A stretch of DNA of 18,000 bases, from contig DVJK01000058.1 in NCBI GenBank assembly GCA_018716795.1, positions 1 through 18,000 of the forward strand, given 5' to 3'. The position numbers were made by a program, and so were the translations under genes. Under the pieces are notes generated by a model that did not search any database, had not been told where the DNA came from, and worked only from the letters and a program-made list of their open reading frames with translations. Source of the stretch: Candidatus Scatomorpha merdipullorum. Lineage in GTDB: Bacteria; Bacillota; Clostridia; Oscillospirales; Oscillospiraceae. Below, in pieces: positions 7,377 through 14,385 of this stretch. Each line of letters opens with the position of its first letter. Positions within the stretch are counted from its first letter, which is position 1.

Positions 7377-8174
7377 TCAGCCCTGTTTTGAGCTGCAAAA
7401 GTCAGGCTTGCGCTTTTCCAGGAAAGCGCTGACACCCTCGCGCATATCCTCGTCGCTGAAGGTGCCGGCGGCCAGCGCGGCCTCGTGCGCGAGGCCGGTG
7501 CGCAGGTCCGTCTGCGCGCCCTCGAACACCGCGTGCTTTGCGGCGGTGACGGCGCTGAAGCTGTTTTTGAGTATACCCCTGGCGAGCTTCACGCACTCGG
7601 GCAGCAGCTCGCCGTGCGTCTCCACGACTCGGTTGACGAGCCCTATCTCATAGGCCCTGCGGGCGTCGACGCGCCCGGCGGTGTATATGAGCTCCTTGGC
7701 CCGGCCCATACCGACGAGGCGGGCGAGCCTCTGCGTGCCGCCGTAGCCCGGGATGGTGCCCAGGGTGACCTCCGGCAGGCCGAAGACCGCGTTCGCCGAG
7801 GCGACGCGCAAATCGCAGCACATCGAGAGCTCGCAGCCTCCGCCCAGGGCCCAGCCGCCCACGGCGGCGATGGTGACCTTGTCGAGAGTCTCCAGGCGGG
7901 AGAAGAGCCCGTGCGCCGCCATGCAGACGGCATAGTGCTCCGCGGGAGAGCGGGCGGCGAACTCTGATATGTCCGCGCCGGCCACGAAGGCGCGCTCACC
8001 CGCGCCGGTGAGGATGACCGCCTTGACCGAGGCGTCGCTCTCCAGGGCGTCCAGCGCCGCGGCCAGGCCCTCCATGACGGAGTCGTTGAGGGCGTTGAGC
8101 ACCTCGGGCCTGTTCACCGTCAGAACGGCTATTCGGGAATCATCGGGCAATTTTTCAAGCAGAACTGTATCCAT
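7377..8174 (-). CDS. Enoyl-CoA hydratase/isomerase (crotonase family)
   Basis: This 265-residue protein has the full crotonase core. The oxyanion-hole segments are RAFVAGADISEF (residues 61-72) and GGWALGGGCELSMCCD (106-121). Both catalytic glutamates of true hydratases are present: Glu115 in GGGCEL and Glu135 in LPEVTLG. A GYGGTQRL motif follows (143-150). It resembles clostridial Crt (3-hydroxybutyryl-CoA dehydratase) more than E. coli CaiD, although in this operon it would occupy the CaiD position. The likely reaction is reversible hydration of a 2-enoyl-CoA. Start at the ATG at 8174, with AAGGAAG 5-6 nt upstream; a longer frame to 8204 lacks support. Fifth gene of the acyl-CoA operon. Confidence 0.92.
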   Translation of the reverse strand: MDTVLLEKLPDDSRIAVLTVNRPEVLNALNDSVMEGLAAALDALESDASVKAVILTGAGERAFVAGADISEFAARSPAEHYAVCMAAHGLFSRLETLDKVTIAAVGGWALGGGCELSMCCDLRVASANAVFGLPEVTLGTIPGYGGTQRLARLVGMGRAKELIYTAGRVDARRAYEIGLVNRVVETHGELLPECVKLARGILKNSFSAVTAAKHAVFEGAQTDLRTGLAHEAALAAGTFSDEDMREGVSAFLEKRKPDFCSSKQG

Positions 8175-8236
8175 ATTGCTTCCTTTTGGGCAAAAGCGAC
8201 ACAAAAATCGTCAATTTTTTGGCGTTTTCTATTGTC

Positions 8237-8270
8237 ATACAGCCGCCCCGTATGCGCGGGGCGGCCGTAT
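8237..8270 (-). other. Intercistronic hairpin between CoA-transferase and crotonase genes
   Basis: A 9-bp GC stem (GCCGCCCCG 8242-8250 with CGGGGCGGC 8257-8265), extended past one mismatch by ATAC/GTAT, with a six-base loop. There is no T-run on the minus strand, so probably an mRNA-stabilising or processing element. Confidence 0.55.
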
Positions 8271-8314
8271 TGTCGTGCGGCTTTTTAGGGCCGCGGCTTA
8301 TACCTTCAGACGGC

Positions 8315-9571
8315 TCAGATGAGCTTCTTCTCGCGCAGGTCGGCGATCTTGGCGTCGTCGTAGCCGAGGATGGTCTTCAGGATGGCATCGGTATCCTGGC
8401 CGGGAGCCGGAGCGCCGCGCCAGACCTTGCCCGGGGTCTCGGACATCTTCGGGGCGATGCCGAAGGCGGTGATGTCGGCGCCGACGGTCTGGTCCTCGTA
8501 GGTAATCCAGTCGCCGCGGGACTTGAAGTGCTCGTTCTCGAAGGCGTCCTTCGCGTTGTTGACCTTGGAGCAGGGGACCTTCGCCTTCTCCATGATGTCC
8601 TCGATCTCAGCCGCGGTGTGCGCCTTGCACCACTCGACGACCTTGTCGTTCAGCTCGCGGCCCTTCGGGCTGGCGACAGCCTCGACGCCGGAGGAGCAGT
8701 CCTTATAGTTGAAGTACTCAAGGTCGAAGCCCAGGGCCTGGATGCAGCGCTTGTACACGCCGGGGCCGAAGGCGCCGAGGGCGACGAGGGCGCCTTCCTT
8801 GCTCTCGAACAGGTTGTAGGGCTGGAAGGCCGGGGAGGCGTTGCCGCTGCGCTCGGTGATGGCGCCGGCCATGGTGTAGCCGGTGTAGGTGCCGCACATG
8901 TACTGAGCCATGGCCTCGAACTGGGCGATGTCAACGACCTGGCCCTTGCCGGTCTTCTGCGCGCTGGTGTAGGCGGCGAGGGTGCCGAACAGGGCGGCGA
9001 AGGCGGAGACATAGTCGTTCATGTAGGGCTTCGCAACGACGGGGTCGCGATCCTTGAAGCCCTGCAGGTACAGCCAGCCGGAGAAGGCCTGGCCTATCAT
9101 GTCATAGCTCGCGCGGTTGCAGACGTTGGGCAGGCCGCCGAACTTGGCGTTGCCGAGGCCGGAGATGTGGACGATGACGAGCTTCGGGTTGACCTTCAGC
9201 AGGTCCTCATCGTAAATGCCCAGCTTATCGAGCCAGACCATGTTCTCCATGTAGATATCGGCTTCCTTGATGAGGTCGTAGAACAGCTCCTTGACCTCGG
9301 GGTGCTTCAGGTTGAGCTCGAGGGAGAGGCTCAGCTTATTGCGGGCGTTCTGGGCCCAGGCGGTGGAGACCTTCTTGCCGTTGACCTCGGCGAAGGGGGC
9401 GAGCATACGCAGGGTGTCGCCGACGCCCGGACGCTCGATGTGGATGACCTCAGCGCCGAAGTCGGCCAGCATGGTGGCGCAGAAGGGCATGGCGATGAGG
9501 GAGCCGGAGCAGATGACGCGCATACCGGCAAACGGGCCGTACTCAGGAATAACATACTTGCGATCGCTCAT
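8315..9571 (-). CDS. Class III CoA-transferase, CaiB/BaiF family (CaiB-like)
   Basis: This 418-residue cytosolic enzyme would move CoA between carboxylates through aspartyl-CoA intermediates. The N-terminus (YGPFAGMRVI, then ADFGAEVIHIERPG at 37-50) and C-terminus (PGKVWRGAPAPGQDTDAILK) follow E. coli CaiB (carnitine/crotonobetaine CoA-transferase) closely. KPYMNDYVSAF matches the CaiB active-site segment, placing the catalytic aspartate at Asp186. Cinnamoyl-CoA transferase FldA, as I recall it, differs at that segment, which favours the CaiB branch. AAGGAGAG lies 6 nt before the ATG. It follows etfA by 32 nt. No CoA ligase is in the window, so activation of the substrate by CoA transfer from the pathway's product is likely. 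The acid handled is not identifiable. Confidence 0.92.
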   Translation of the reverse strand: MSDRKYVIPEYGPFAGMRVICSGSLIAMPFCATMLADFGAEVIHIERPGVGDTLRMLAPFAEVNGKKVSTAWAQNARNKLSLSLELNLKHPEVKELFYDLIKEADIYMENMVWLDKLGIYDEDLLKVNPKLVIVHISGLGNAKFGGLPNVCNRASYDMIGQAFSGWLYLQGFKDRDPVVAKPYMNDYVSAFAALFGTLAAYTSAQKTGKGQVVDIAQFEAMAQYMCGTYTGYTMAGAITERSGNASPAFQPYNLFESKEGALVALGAFGPGVYKRCIQALGFDLEYFNYKDCSSGVEAVASPKGRELNDKVVEWCKAHTAAEIEDIMEKAKVPCSKVNNAKDAFENEHFKSRGDWITYEDQTVGADITAFGIAPKMSETPGKVWRGAPAPGQDTDAILKTILGYDDAKIADLREKKLI

Positions 9572-9603
9572 TTTTTACTCTCCTTTTTGTCGTTGATTAT
9601 TGA

Positions 9604-10611
9604 TTATTTGGCCTTGCGGGCCTTAATCTCTTCGATGAGCGCCGGGATAACCTTCGTGTAGTCTATGACCGCGCCGTAGTGCGAGACGTCGTAGATAGGG
9701 GCGCTCTTGGTGTGGTTGATGCTCATGATGCAGCCGGCGTTCTGCATGCCGGCGAGGTACTGCACGGAGCCGGAGATGGCTATGTTGAGGATGAACTTCG
9801 GCTTGACCGTAGTGCCGGACTGGCCTATCTGGTCCTCATGCGGCATCCAGCCGTTGTCGTTGAGGGGCCTGGAGCAGGCCAGCTCGCCGCCGAGGAGCCC
9901 GGCCAGCTCGCGCAGCTGCTCGAGGTCGGCCTCGCTCTTGATGCCGCGGCCGCCGGCCACGAGCACGTCGCACTCGTCAATCGGCTTGCCCTCGAAGACC
10001 TTCATGCTGGTCTCGAGCAGGACATAGTCGTTGTCGGGCTCGACCTCGACGGTCTCGGTTATGAGCTCGCCGGTCGCGCCGGCCTTGGGCTCAAAGGGCT
10101 CGAAGACCTTCGGGTGGACGGTGACCATCTGCGGGCGCTTCTCGAGGATGACGATGTGGCTGAGGATGTTGCCGCCGAAGTTCGGCGTGGTCTGCACGAA
10201 CACTCCGTCCTCGTCGACGTCAAGGTCTATCGCGTCGGCGGTGAGGCCGGTGCGCAGGTCGCACATGACGCGCGGGGCGACGTCGCGGCCTATCGGGCTC
10301 GCGGCGAAGAGGAAAATGCTCGGCTTATACTTGTTGGCGAGGTCGACGAGGACCTTCTCGTAGGGGCGCGCGCTGTACTGCGCGAGGTTCGGGTTCTCGG
10401 CTATGATGACCTGCTCGGCGCCATAGGCGTAGAGCGTGTCGACAAGGCCGGAGACGTTGTCGCCCAGCAGGACGGCGGTTATGGTGTCCGTGCCGCCCAG
10501 CTTGGCCTTGAGGTCGTGTGCTTTGGCCAGCAGCTCGAAATCGGTGCCCGAGAGGACGCCGTTTTCCTGCTCGGCAAACACCCATATGCCCTTGCACTCT
10601 TCTTTAGTCAT
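9604..10611 (-). CDS. etfA: Electron transfer flavoprotein subunit alpha (FixB/EtfA)
   Basis: This 335-residue protein pairs with EtfB to carry electrons to or from the acyl-CoA dehydrogenase. An N-terminal ETF domain (GIWVFAEQENG to about residue 190) is followed by the FAD-binding domain: GGRGIKSEADLEQLRELA (220-237), SRPLNDNGW (247-255), IGQSGTTVKP (262-271) and the alpha signature region ISGSVQYLAGM (279-289). There is no N-terminal ferredoxin-like extension. Two flavin-site positions differ from the usual pattern: Thr267 where GQ[ST]GK is typical, and Tyr285 where the ETF-alpha signature has His (usual GAIQHLAGM). The gene is 15 nt after etfB with GGAGG before its ATG, so the two are made together. 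Confidence 0.95.
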   Translation of the reverse strand: MTKEECKGIWVFAEQENGVLSGTDFELLAKAHDLKAKLGGTDTITAVLLGDNVSGLVDTLYAYGAEQVIIAENPNLAQYSARPYEKVLVDLANKYKPSIFLFAASPIGRDVAPRVMCDLRTGLTADAIDLDVDEDGVFVQTTPNFGGNILSHIVILEKRPQMVTVHPKVFEPFEPKAGATGELITETVEVEPDNDYVLLETSMKVFEGKPIDECDVLVAGGRGIKSEADLEQLRELAGLLGGELACSRPLNDNGWMPHEDQIGQSGTTVKPKFILNIAISGSVQYLAGMQNAGCIMSINHTKSAPIYDVSHYGAVIDYTKVIPALIEEIKARKAK

Positions 10612-10626
10612 TGGATGCCGCCTCCT

Positions 10627-11412
10627 TTATATGATGTGCTCGGCTTCGAGCACGTCCGCTATGGCCTTGGCTATGGCCTCGGGTTCGCCCTCAAAGTACT
10701 TGGTGTCGGTGTTGCGCTTCGGCGGCTCAAAGATGCGCTTGTTGGAGCTCGGGGAGCCGGGGATGCCTATCATATCGGGCTCGCAGCCGAGGTCGGCGGC
10801 GTTCCAGGTATAACGGGGCTTCTTGAGCGCCTTCATGATGCCTATCGGCGTCGCGTAGCGGGGCTCGTTGGCCTCGGCGCAGACGGTGATAAGCGCGGGA
10901 AGCTTGACCTTGACCTTCTCGGTGCGGTCGGGCAGAAGCCTCTCGCACACGGCCCAGCCGTCCTCTATCTCGACCTTGCCGCAGAGCGTGACCTGCGGGA
11001 TGCCGAGGAAGGCGGCGATGATGGGGCCGGTCTGAGCGGTCTCGGCGTCGGTGGCATGGCGGCCGCATATCAGCAGGTCATAGCCGCCTATCTTCTCAGC
11101 CGCCTTGGCGAGAGGATAGCCGGTGGCCAGCGTGTCGGCGCCGCCCAGCGCGCGGTCGGAGAGCAGAGCGCTCTCGTCGCAGCCCATGGCGAGCGCCTTC
11201 TTGAGGACGTCGTCGGCCTGCGGAGGACCCATGCTGATGGCGGTGACGGTGCCGCCGTACTTCTCCTTGAGCTGCAGCGCGGTCTCCACGGCGTTCGCGT
11301 CGAGCGGGTTCATTATGCTCTCCACGCCTTCGCGCTGCAGGTTGCCGGTCTTGGGATCGAGCTTGACGTCGTCCGTGTCCGGAACCTGTTTTACGAATAC
11401 AAGTATTTTCAT
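10627..11412 (-). CDS. etfB: Electron transfer flavoprotein subunit beta (FixA/EtfB)
   Basis: This 261-residue protein is typical of EtfB: MKILVFVKQVPDT start, NPLDANAVETALQLKE (35-50), a nucleotide-site loop LLSDRALGGADTLATGY (83-99) and LICGRHATDAETAQTGP (114-130). The DR-x-x-x-G-[AS]-DTLAT segment is like that of clostridial ETFs that work with NADH in electron bifurcation. That makes a bifurcating role possible but not shown. AGGAG lies 7 nt before the ATG at 11412. It comes 54 nt after the acyl-CoA dehydrogenase gene, across a strong hairpin, and 15 nt before etfA. Confidence 0.95.
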   Translation of the reverse strand: MKILVFVKQVPDTDDVKLDPKTGNLQREGVESIMNPLDANAVETALQLKEKYGGTVTAISMGPPQADDVLKKALAMGCDESALLSDRALGGADTLATGYPLAKAAEKIGGYDLLICGRHATDAETAQTGPIIAAFLGIPQVTLCGKVEIEDGWAVCERLLPDRTEKVKVKLPALITVCAEANEPRYATPIGIMKALKKPRYTWNAADLGCEPDMIGIPGSPSSNKRIFEPPKRNTDTKYFEGEPEAIAKAIADVLEAEHII

Positions 11413-11428
11413 AGTCTCTCTCCTAGCT

Positions 11429-11453
11429 GCTGCCCGGGGCGGCCCCGGGCAGC
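11429..11453 (-). other. Intercistronic hairpin before etfB
   Basis: A perfect 11-bp GC stem (11429-11439 with 11443-11453) and three-base loop in the 54-nt gap between the dehydrogenase gene and etfB. It ends just upstream of the etfB ribosome site and has no T-run. It may block 3' exonucleases and so protect the dehydrogenase mRNA, or set its level relative to ETF. Confidence 0.65.
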
Positions 11454-11466
11454 GTTATTTGATTGA

Positions 11467-12609
11467 TTACTTCTGGGCCAGGACGGTGCCGCCGATGAGC
11501 ATGCGGAGGATTTCGTTGGTGCCCTCGCCTATCTCAAGCAGCTTGGCGTCGCGGACGAAACGCTCGACATTGTACTCCTTGGAGTAGCCATTGCCGCCCA
11601 GGACCTGCTGGCACTCCAGGCAGATCTGCGTGCAGCGGGTGCCGGAGAACAGCTTGGTCTCGGCAGCCTCGAGGGTGTGGCGCTTGCCCTCGGCCTTCAT
11701 GCGGGCGGTGTCGTAGGTCAGGAGCTCCATGGCGCGGATTTCGGCGGCCATGTCGGCGAACTTGAACTGGATGCCCTGGTGCTTCGCGATGGGCTTGCCG
11801 AAGGTCATGCGCTCGTTGGCGTAGTTCTTCGCGACGGTCATGGCGTGCTCGCTCAGGCCGGCGGCGATGGCGCCGATGGAGATACGGGCGCCGTCGAGGG
11901 CCTCCATGGCCATCTTGAAGCCCTTGCCGAGGTCGCCCAGGAGGGCGTCGGCCGGCAGATGGATGTTGTCGAAGGAGAGCTCGCAGGTGGCGCTGCCGCG
12001 CATGCCCATCTTGTCCTCGAACTTGCCGACGGTCAGGCCCTCGACCTCCTTCGGGACGATGAAGGCGGAAATGCCCTTGTTGCCGGCCTCGGGGTCGGTC
12101 TTCGCAAGGATGACGTAGTAGTCGGCGACGCCGGAGTTGGTTATCCAGGCCTTGCCGCCGTTGAGGATCCAGCCGCCGTCCTCGGCGGGAACGACCGTGG
12201 ACTTAATGCCCGCGGCGTCGGAGCCGGCACTGCTCTCGGTCAGGCCGAAGGCGAAAATCTTGCCCTGGGCAGCCAGAGGCAGGTACTTGTCCTTCTGGGC
12301 CTCGCTGCCGTGGTAGAGGATGAGGTCGGCAGCCAGCCAGTTGGCGTCGAGGAACAGGGCCACGGAGGCGCTGCCCTTGGCCAGCTCGTGGATAACAATG
12401 ATGCTGGTGACCGCGTCGCCGCCGCCGCCGCCGTACTTCTCGGCCAGGTGGATGCCCATAAGGCCGGCCTGGGTCAGCTTCTTGTGCAGGTCATAGTCGA
12501 AGCCATTCTCGTCCATCCACTTGTCGCGGGGTTCAACTTCCTTCTTGGTGAACTCGCGCACCATGTCGCGTATCATGTTTTGCTCTTCGGTGAACTGGAA
12601 TGTAATCAT
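11467..12609 (-). CDS. Acyl-CoA dehydrogenase (short-chain/butyryl-CoA dehydrogenase-like)
   Basis: This 380-residue FAD enzyme has the normal family length and order: alpha-helical N-domain, FAD/substrate beta-domain with FGLTESSAGSDAAG (121-134) and WITN (155-158), and C-domain with QVLGGNGYSKEYNVERFVRD. The catalytic glutamate is present as Glu362 in GEGTNEI. It would reduce an enoyl-CoA, or oxidise the acyl-CoA, with electrons passed through EtfAB. It is first in the operon. AGGAGG lies 8 nt before the ATG at 12609. It is nearer to clostridial Bcd-type enzymes than to E. coli CaiA, although the gene order (dehydrogenase, ETF, CaiB-like, crotonase) recalls cai/fix. The preferred acyl group cannot be read off. 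Confidence 0.94.
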   Translation of the reverse strand: MITFQFTEEQNMIRDMVREFTKKEVEPRDKWMDENGFDYDLHKKLTQAGLMGIHLAEKYGGGGGDAVTSIIVIHELAKGSASVALFLDANWLAADLILYHGSEAQKDKYLPLAAQGKIFAFGLTESSAGSDAAGIKSTVVPAEDGGWILNGGKAWITNSGVADYYVILAKTDPEAGNKGISAFIVPKEVEGLTVGKFEDKMGMRGSATCELSFDNIHLPADALLGDLGKGFKMAMEALDGARISIGAIAAGLSEHAMTVAKNYANERMTFGKPIAKHQGIQFKFADMAAEIRAMELLTYDTARMKAEGKRHTLEAAETKLFSGTRCTQICLECQQVLGGNGYSKEYNVERFVRDAKLLEIGEGTNEILRMLIGGTVLAQK

Positions 12610-12637
12610 TGCGGTAGCCTCCTGTAAAATTTGTCTT

Positions 12638-12652
12638 GGGGCGCTCTGCCCC
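12638..12652 (-). other. Small leader hairpin of the acyl-CoA operon
   Basis: A 5-bp GGGGC/GCCCC stem with a five-base loop in the predicted 5' leader, about 15 nt upstream of the dehydrogenase ribosome site. Too small for an attenuator by itself; it may stabilise the 5' end. Confidence 0.35.
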
Positions 12653-12663
12653 TAACTATATTG

Positions 12664-12692
12664 ATTATCTTACCGCCGCGCCGGAAACTCAA
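12664..12692 (-). promoter_or_regulatory. Promoter of the acyl-CoA operon
   Basis: Minus-strand -35 TTGAGT (12692-12687), 17-bp spacer and -10 GATAAT (12669-12664). The predicted start is near 12657 and gives a leader of about 48 nt. The spacer is unusually GC-rich and the hexamers imperfect, which fits a promoter that needs an activator. Confidence 0.6.
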
Positions 12693-12719
12693 TAAAGGAT
12701 AGTGCTCGTATTTCGTGAT

Positions 12720-12762
12720 ATCTTGCTATGTTAATTCCTTGACGCGCAAGATTCAGCAAGAT
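12720..12762. promoter_or_regulatory. Candidate AraC-protein binding region (GCAAGAT half-sites)
   Basis: Three copies of the 7-mer GCAAGAT: direct copies at 12746-12752 and 12756-12762 (10-bp period, actually GCAAGATT twice) and an inverted copy ATCTTGC at 12720-12726. They lie about 28-70 bp upstream of the operon -35, the usual place for an AraC-type activator. A further inverted repeat, TGTTA-N6-TAACA, lies at 12771-12786. Binding by the divergent regulator is inferred. Confidence 0.55.
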
Positions 12763-12831
12763 TTAAGTATTGTTAGCAATATAACAACTATCCCGCCTGT
12801 TTGTGGTCATATTTTATTCATTTTTATCTTA

Positions 12832-12860
12832 TTGACGCGGCAGCTTGGATGTTTTATAAT
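12832..12860 (+). promoter_or_regulatory. Promoter of the AraC-family regulator gene
   Basis: A near-consensus promoter: -35 TTGACG (12832-12837), 17-bp spacer, -10 TATAAT (12855-12860). The predicted start is near 12867, leaving about 215 nt of leader before the ATG at 13083. The first 130 nt of that leader are AT-richer than the genes and show no clear structure or ORF. Confidence 0.75.
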
Positions 12861-13082
12861 AATCTTGTCCAAATTACACAGACATTTTAGGCGGGTTGAA
12901 TATCGAGATTTTCTGTGAAACTCGCGTGTTTTTCTCGCTTTTTCTCGGAATTCCGCCTTTCGTGCTATTTTCGTTCGGGCTGTTTCTATATATTTTGCTA
13001 GGAAAGAGGGTGGTCTGCCTTCATCGGAGATAACTTCCTCGCCGCGGGCGGCGATCAGCTTGAGGAATACCTTAAGGAATTT

Positions 13083-14069
13083 ATGGAGCGGGCCATCGAG
13101 CCCGAGGAGGAGCGGCCCGGCGCCCTCCAGGACGAGGAGGACTATCTGGCCCTCTTCATCTCCCGTTCGCTGGAGGGCGACAGCTCCTTCGGCGAGATGG
13201 TGCCGGCCGGGCCGGAGCACTCCGGGCCGGAGATTAAATACTCGAAGTTCCTCACCTCCTACGCGCGCCTGGACCCCGACTCCGGCATAGGCCTGGTGCG
13301 GCTCTCCTCGGCGGAGGTGCCGCCGGAGGGCTTCACCGTGCACGGGGAGGAGACGACGCTGCTTTGCTACTCGCTCTCGGGCGAGGGCGACGTGATAACC
13401 GGCGGGCGGGCGCTGCGCTGCCGCAAGTACGACTGCGTCTGGACGGACTGCTCGAAGCGCGTGCAGTTCCGCGCCGCGCCGGACAAGCCCTGGGAGTGCG
13501 CCTTCGTGCGCGTGAGCGGGCGCATGGACTCCCAGCTCTTCCGGAAGCTCTGCGAGGCCATCAACAGCAAGGGCCTCATCCAGCTGACCTTCGGCGCGGG
13601 CACGCGCTTCCGCTCCCTCGTCTGGCAGCTGCTGAGCCCGCGCACGGAGGCCAGCCCGGAGCCCGACACCGTGTACGCCCACCTGCTGCTCTGCCTCTTC
13701 CTGGAGGTGGAGATTGCGCTGGTGAGCTCCTCGGTGAAGCAGGTCATAGTGCCGGACATCATCACGGCCATCCAGAGCTGGATAGACCGCAACTACGCCT
13801 CGGCGATAACGCTCGACGCGCTCTCGAAGCAGTTCGGCATCAGCAAATACCACATGTCGCGCGAGTTCAAGCGCTATATAGGCAAGAGCCCCAACGACTA
13901 CCTGATAGACGTCCGCCTCGACCACGCCAAGGCCCTGCTCGTCGACTCCGGCCGCACCATCGCCGAGATAGGCCAGCTCGTCGGCATACCCAACACCAAC
14001 CACTTCCTCTACCTCTTCAAAACCCGCGAAGGCACCACCCCCAGCGCCTTCAGGAAGCAGAGGATATAG
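13083..14069 (+). CDS. AraC-family transcriptional regulator with cupin-like sensor domain
   Basis: This 328-residue protein has an N-terminal AraC_binding (cupin-like) region (about residues 65-148, with LLCYSLSGEGDVITGGRALRCRKYD split across the strand-turn-strand core) and a C-terminal double helix-turn-helix. HTH1 is ITLDALSKQFGISKYHMSRE (242-261) and HTH2 is TIAEIGQLVGIPNTNHFLYLF (292-312), followed by the family end GTTPSAFRKQR. It is divergent from the acyl-CoA operon and probably activates it when the substrate or its CoA ester is present. The start is uncertain: AAGGA lies only 4 nt before the ATG at 13083, and the same frame stays open back to 13002 with coding-like codons but no ATG, GTG or TTG. 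It is followed after about 30 nt by the palindrome-rich region. Confidence 0.9.
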   Translation: MERAIEPEEERPGALQDEEDYLALFISRSLEGDSSFGEMVPAGPEHSGPEIKYSKFLTSYARLDPDSGIGLVRLSSAEVPPEGFTVHGEETTLLCYSLSGEGDVITGGRALRCRKYDCVWTDCSKRVQFRAAPDKPWECAFVRVSGRMDSQLFRKLCEAINSKGLIQLTFGAGTRFRSLVWQLLSPRTEASPEPDTVYAHLLLCLFLEVEIALVSSSVKQVIVPDIITAIQSWIDRNYASAITLDALSKQFGISKYHMSREFKRYIGKSPNDYLIDVRLDHAKALLVDSGRTIAEIGQLVGIPNTNHFLYLFKTREGTTPSAFRKQRI

Positions 14070-14114
14070 CAGAAGGGGCGGCCTGCGTGGGTGGGAAGCG
14101 GATACCTTCCCCAA

Positions 14115-14290
14115 ACGCCGTAGGGGAGGGCTTCCACGCCCTCCCGGCGTGGGATGAATGAATAACGTTGGTGCGCCCGTAAAAAATGGTGTGCGGGCGG
14201 TGCCCTTACGCTGTATGCCGCAACGTAAAGTAAACAAACCGCCCGTAAGGGGCGGCGTCCTCGACGCCCCGCCGCCGGATGACGGACGAC
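14115..14290 (+). repeat. Left inverted copy of the A-C-B module block
   Basis: Ordered modules: A hairpin 14115-14150, C variant 14186-14205 (stem GGGC/GCCC), connector with CGTAAAGTA at 14224-14232, B hairpin 14254-14268, then GGATGACGGAC from 14277. The reverse complement of 15393-15568 shows the same modules at nearly the same offsets (0, about 70, about 138, about 160). Confidence 0.8.
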
Positions 14291-14307
14291 GCCGTTTGCA
14301 CGCCGAA

Positions 14308-14350
14308 ACCTTCCCCACACGCCGTAGGGGCGGGCTTCCACGCCCGCCCG
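14308..14350 (+). repeat. Second A module
   Basis: An 8-bp hairpin GGGCGGGC (14328-14335), loop TTCCAC, GCCCGCCC (14342-14349). It is preceded by ACCTTCCCCACACGCCGTAG, nearly the same lead-in as the first A module at 14104. Compared with 14115-14150 the arms carry G/C where that copy has A/T, on both sides, so pairing is kept. Confidence 0.75.
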
Positions 14351-14385
14351 GCCTCGGTCAACGGACTACCTCGGACGCCCGCACG

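Noticed and set aside
8186..9661. 491-codon plus-strand frame opposite the CoA-transferase gene
   Set aside because: Antisense shadow; the minus frame has full-length CaiB similarity and a good ribosome site.
9679..11466. 595-codon open frame on the plus strand opposite etfA and etfB
   Set aside because: Antisense shadow of two well-supported genes; no recognisable domain and no ribosome site.
12807..14318. 503-codon open frame on the minus strand across the AraC gene and its leader
   Set aside because: Runs through a clear divergent regulator, its promoter and the first repeat modules; composition is that of an antisense shadow.
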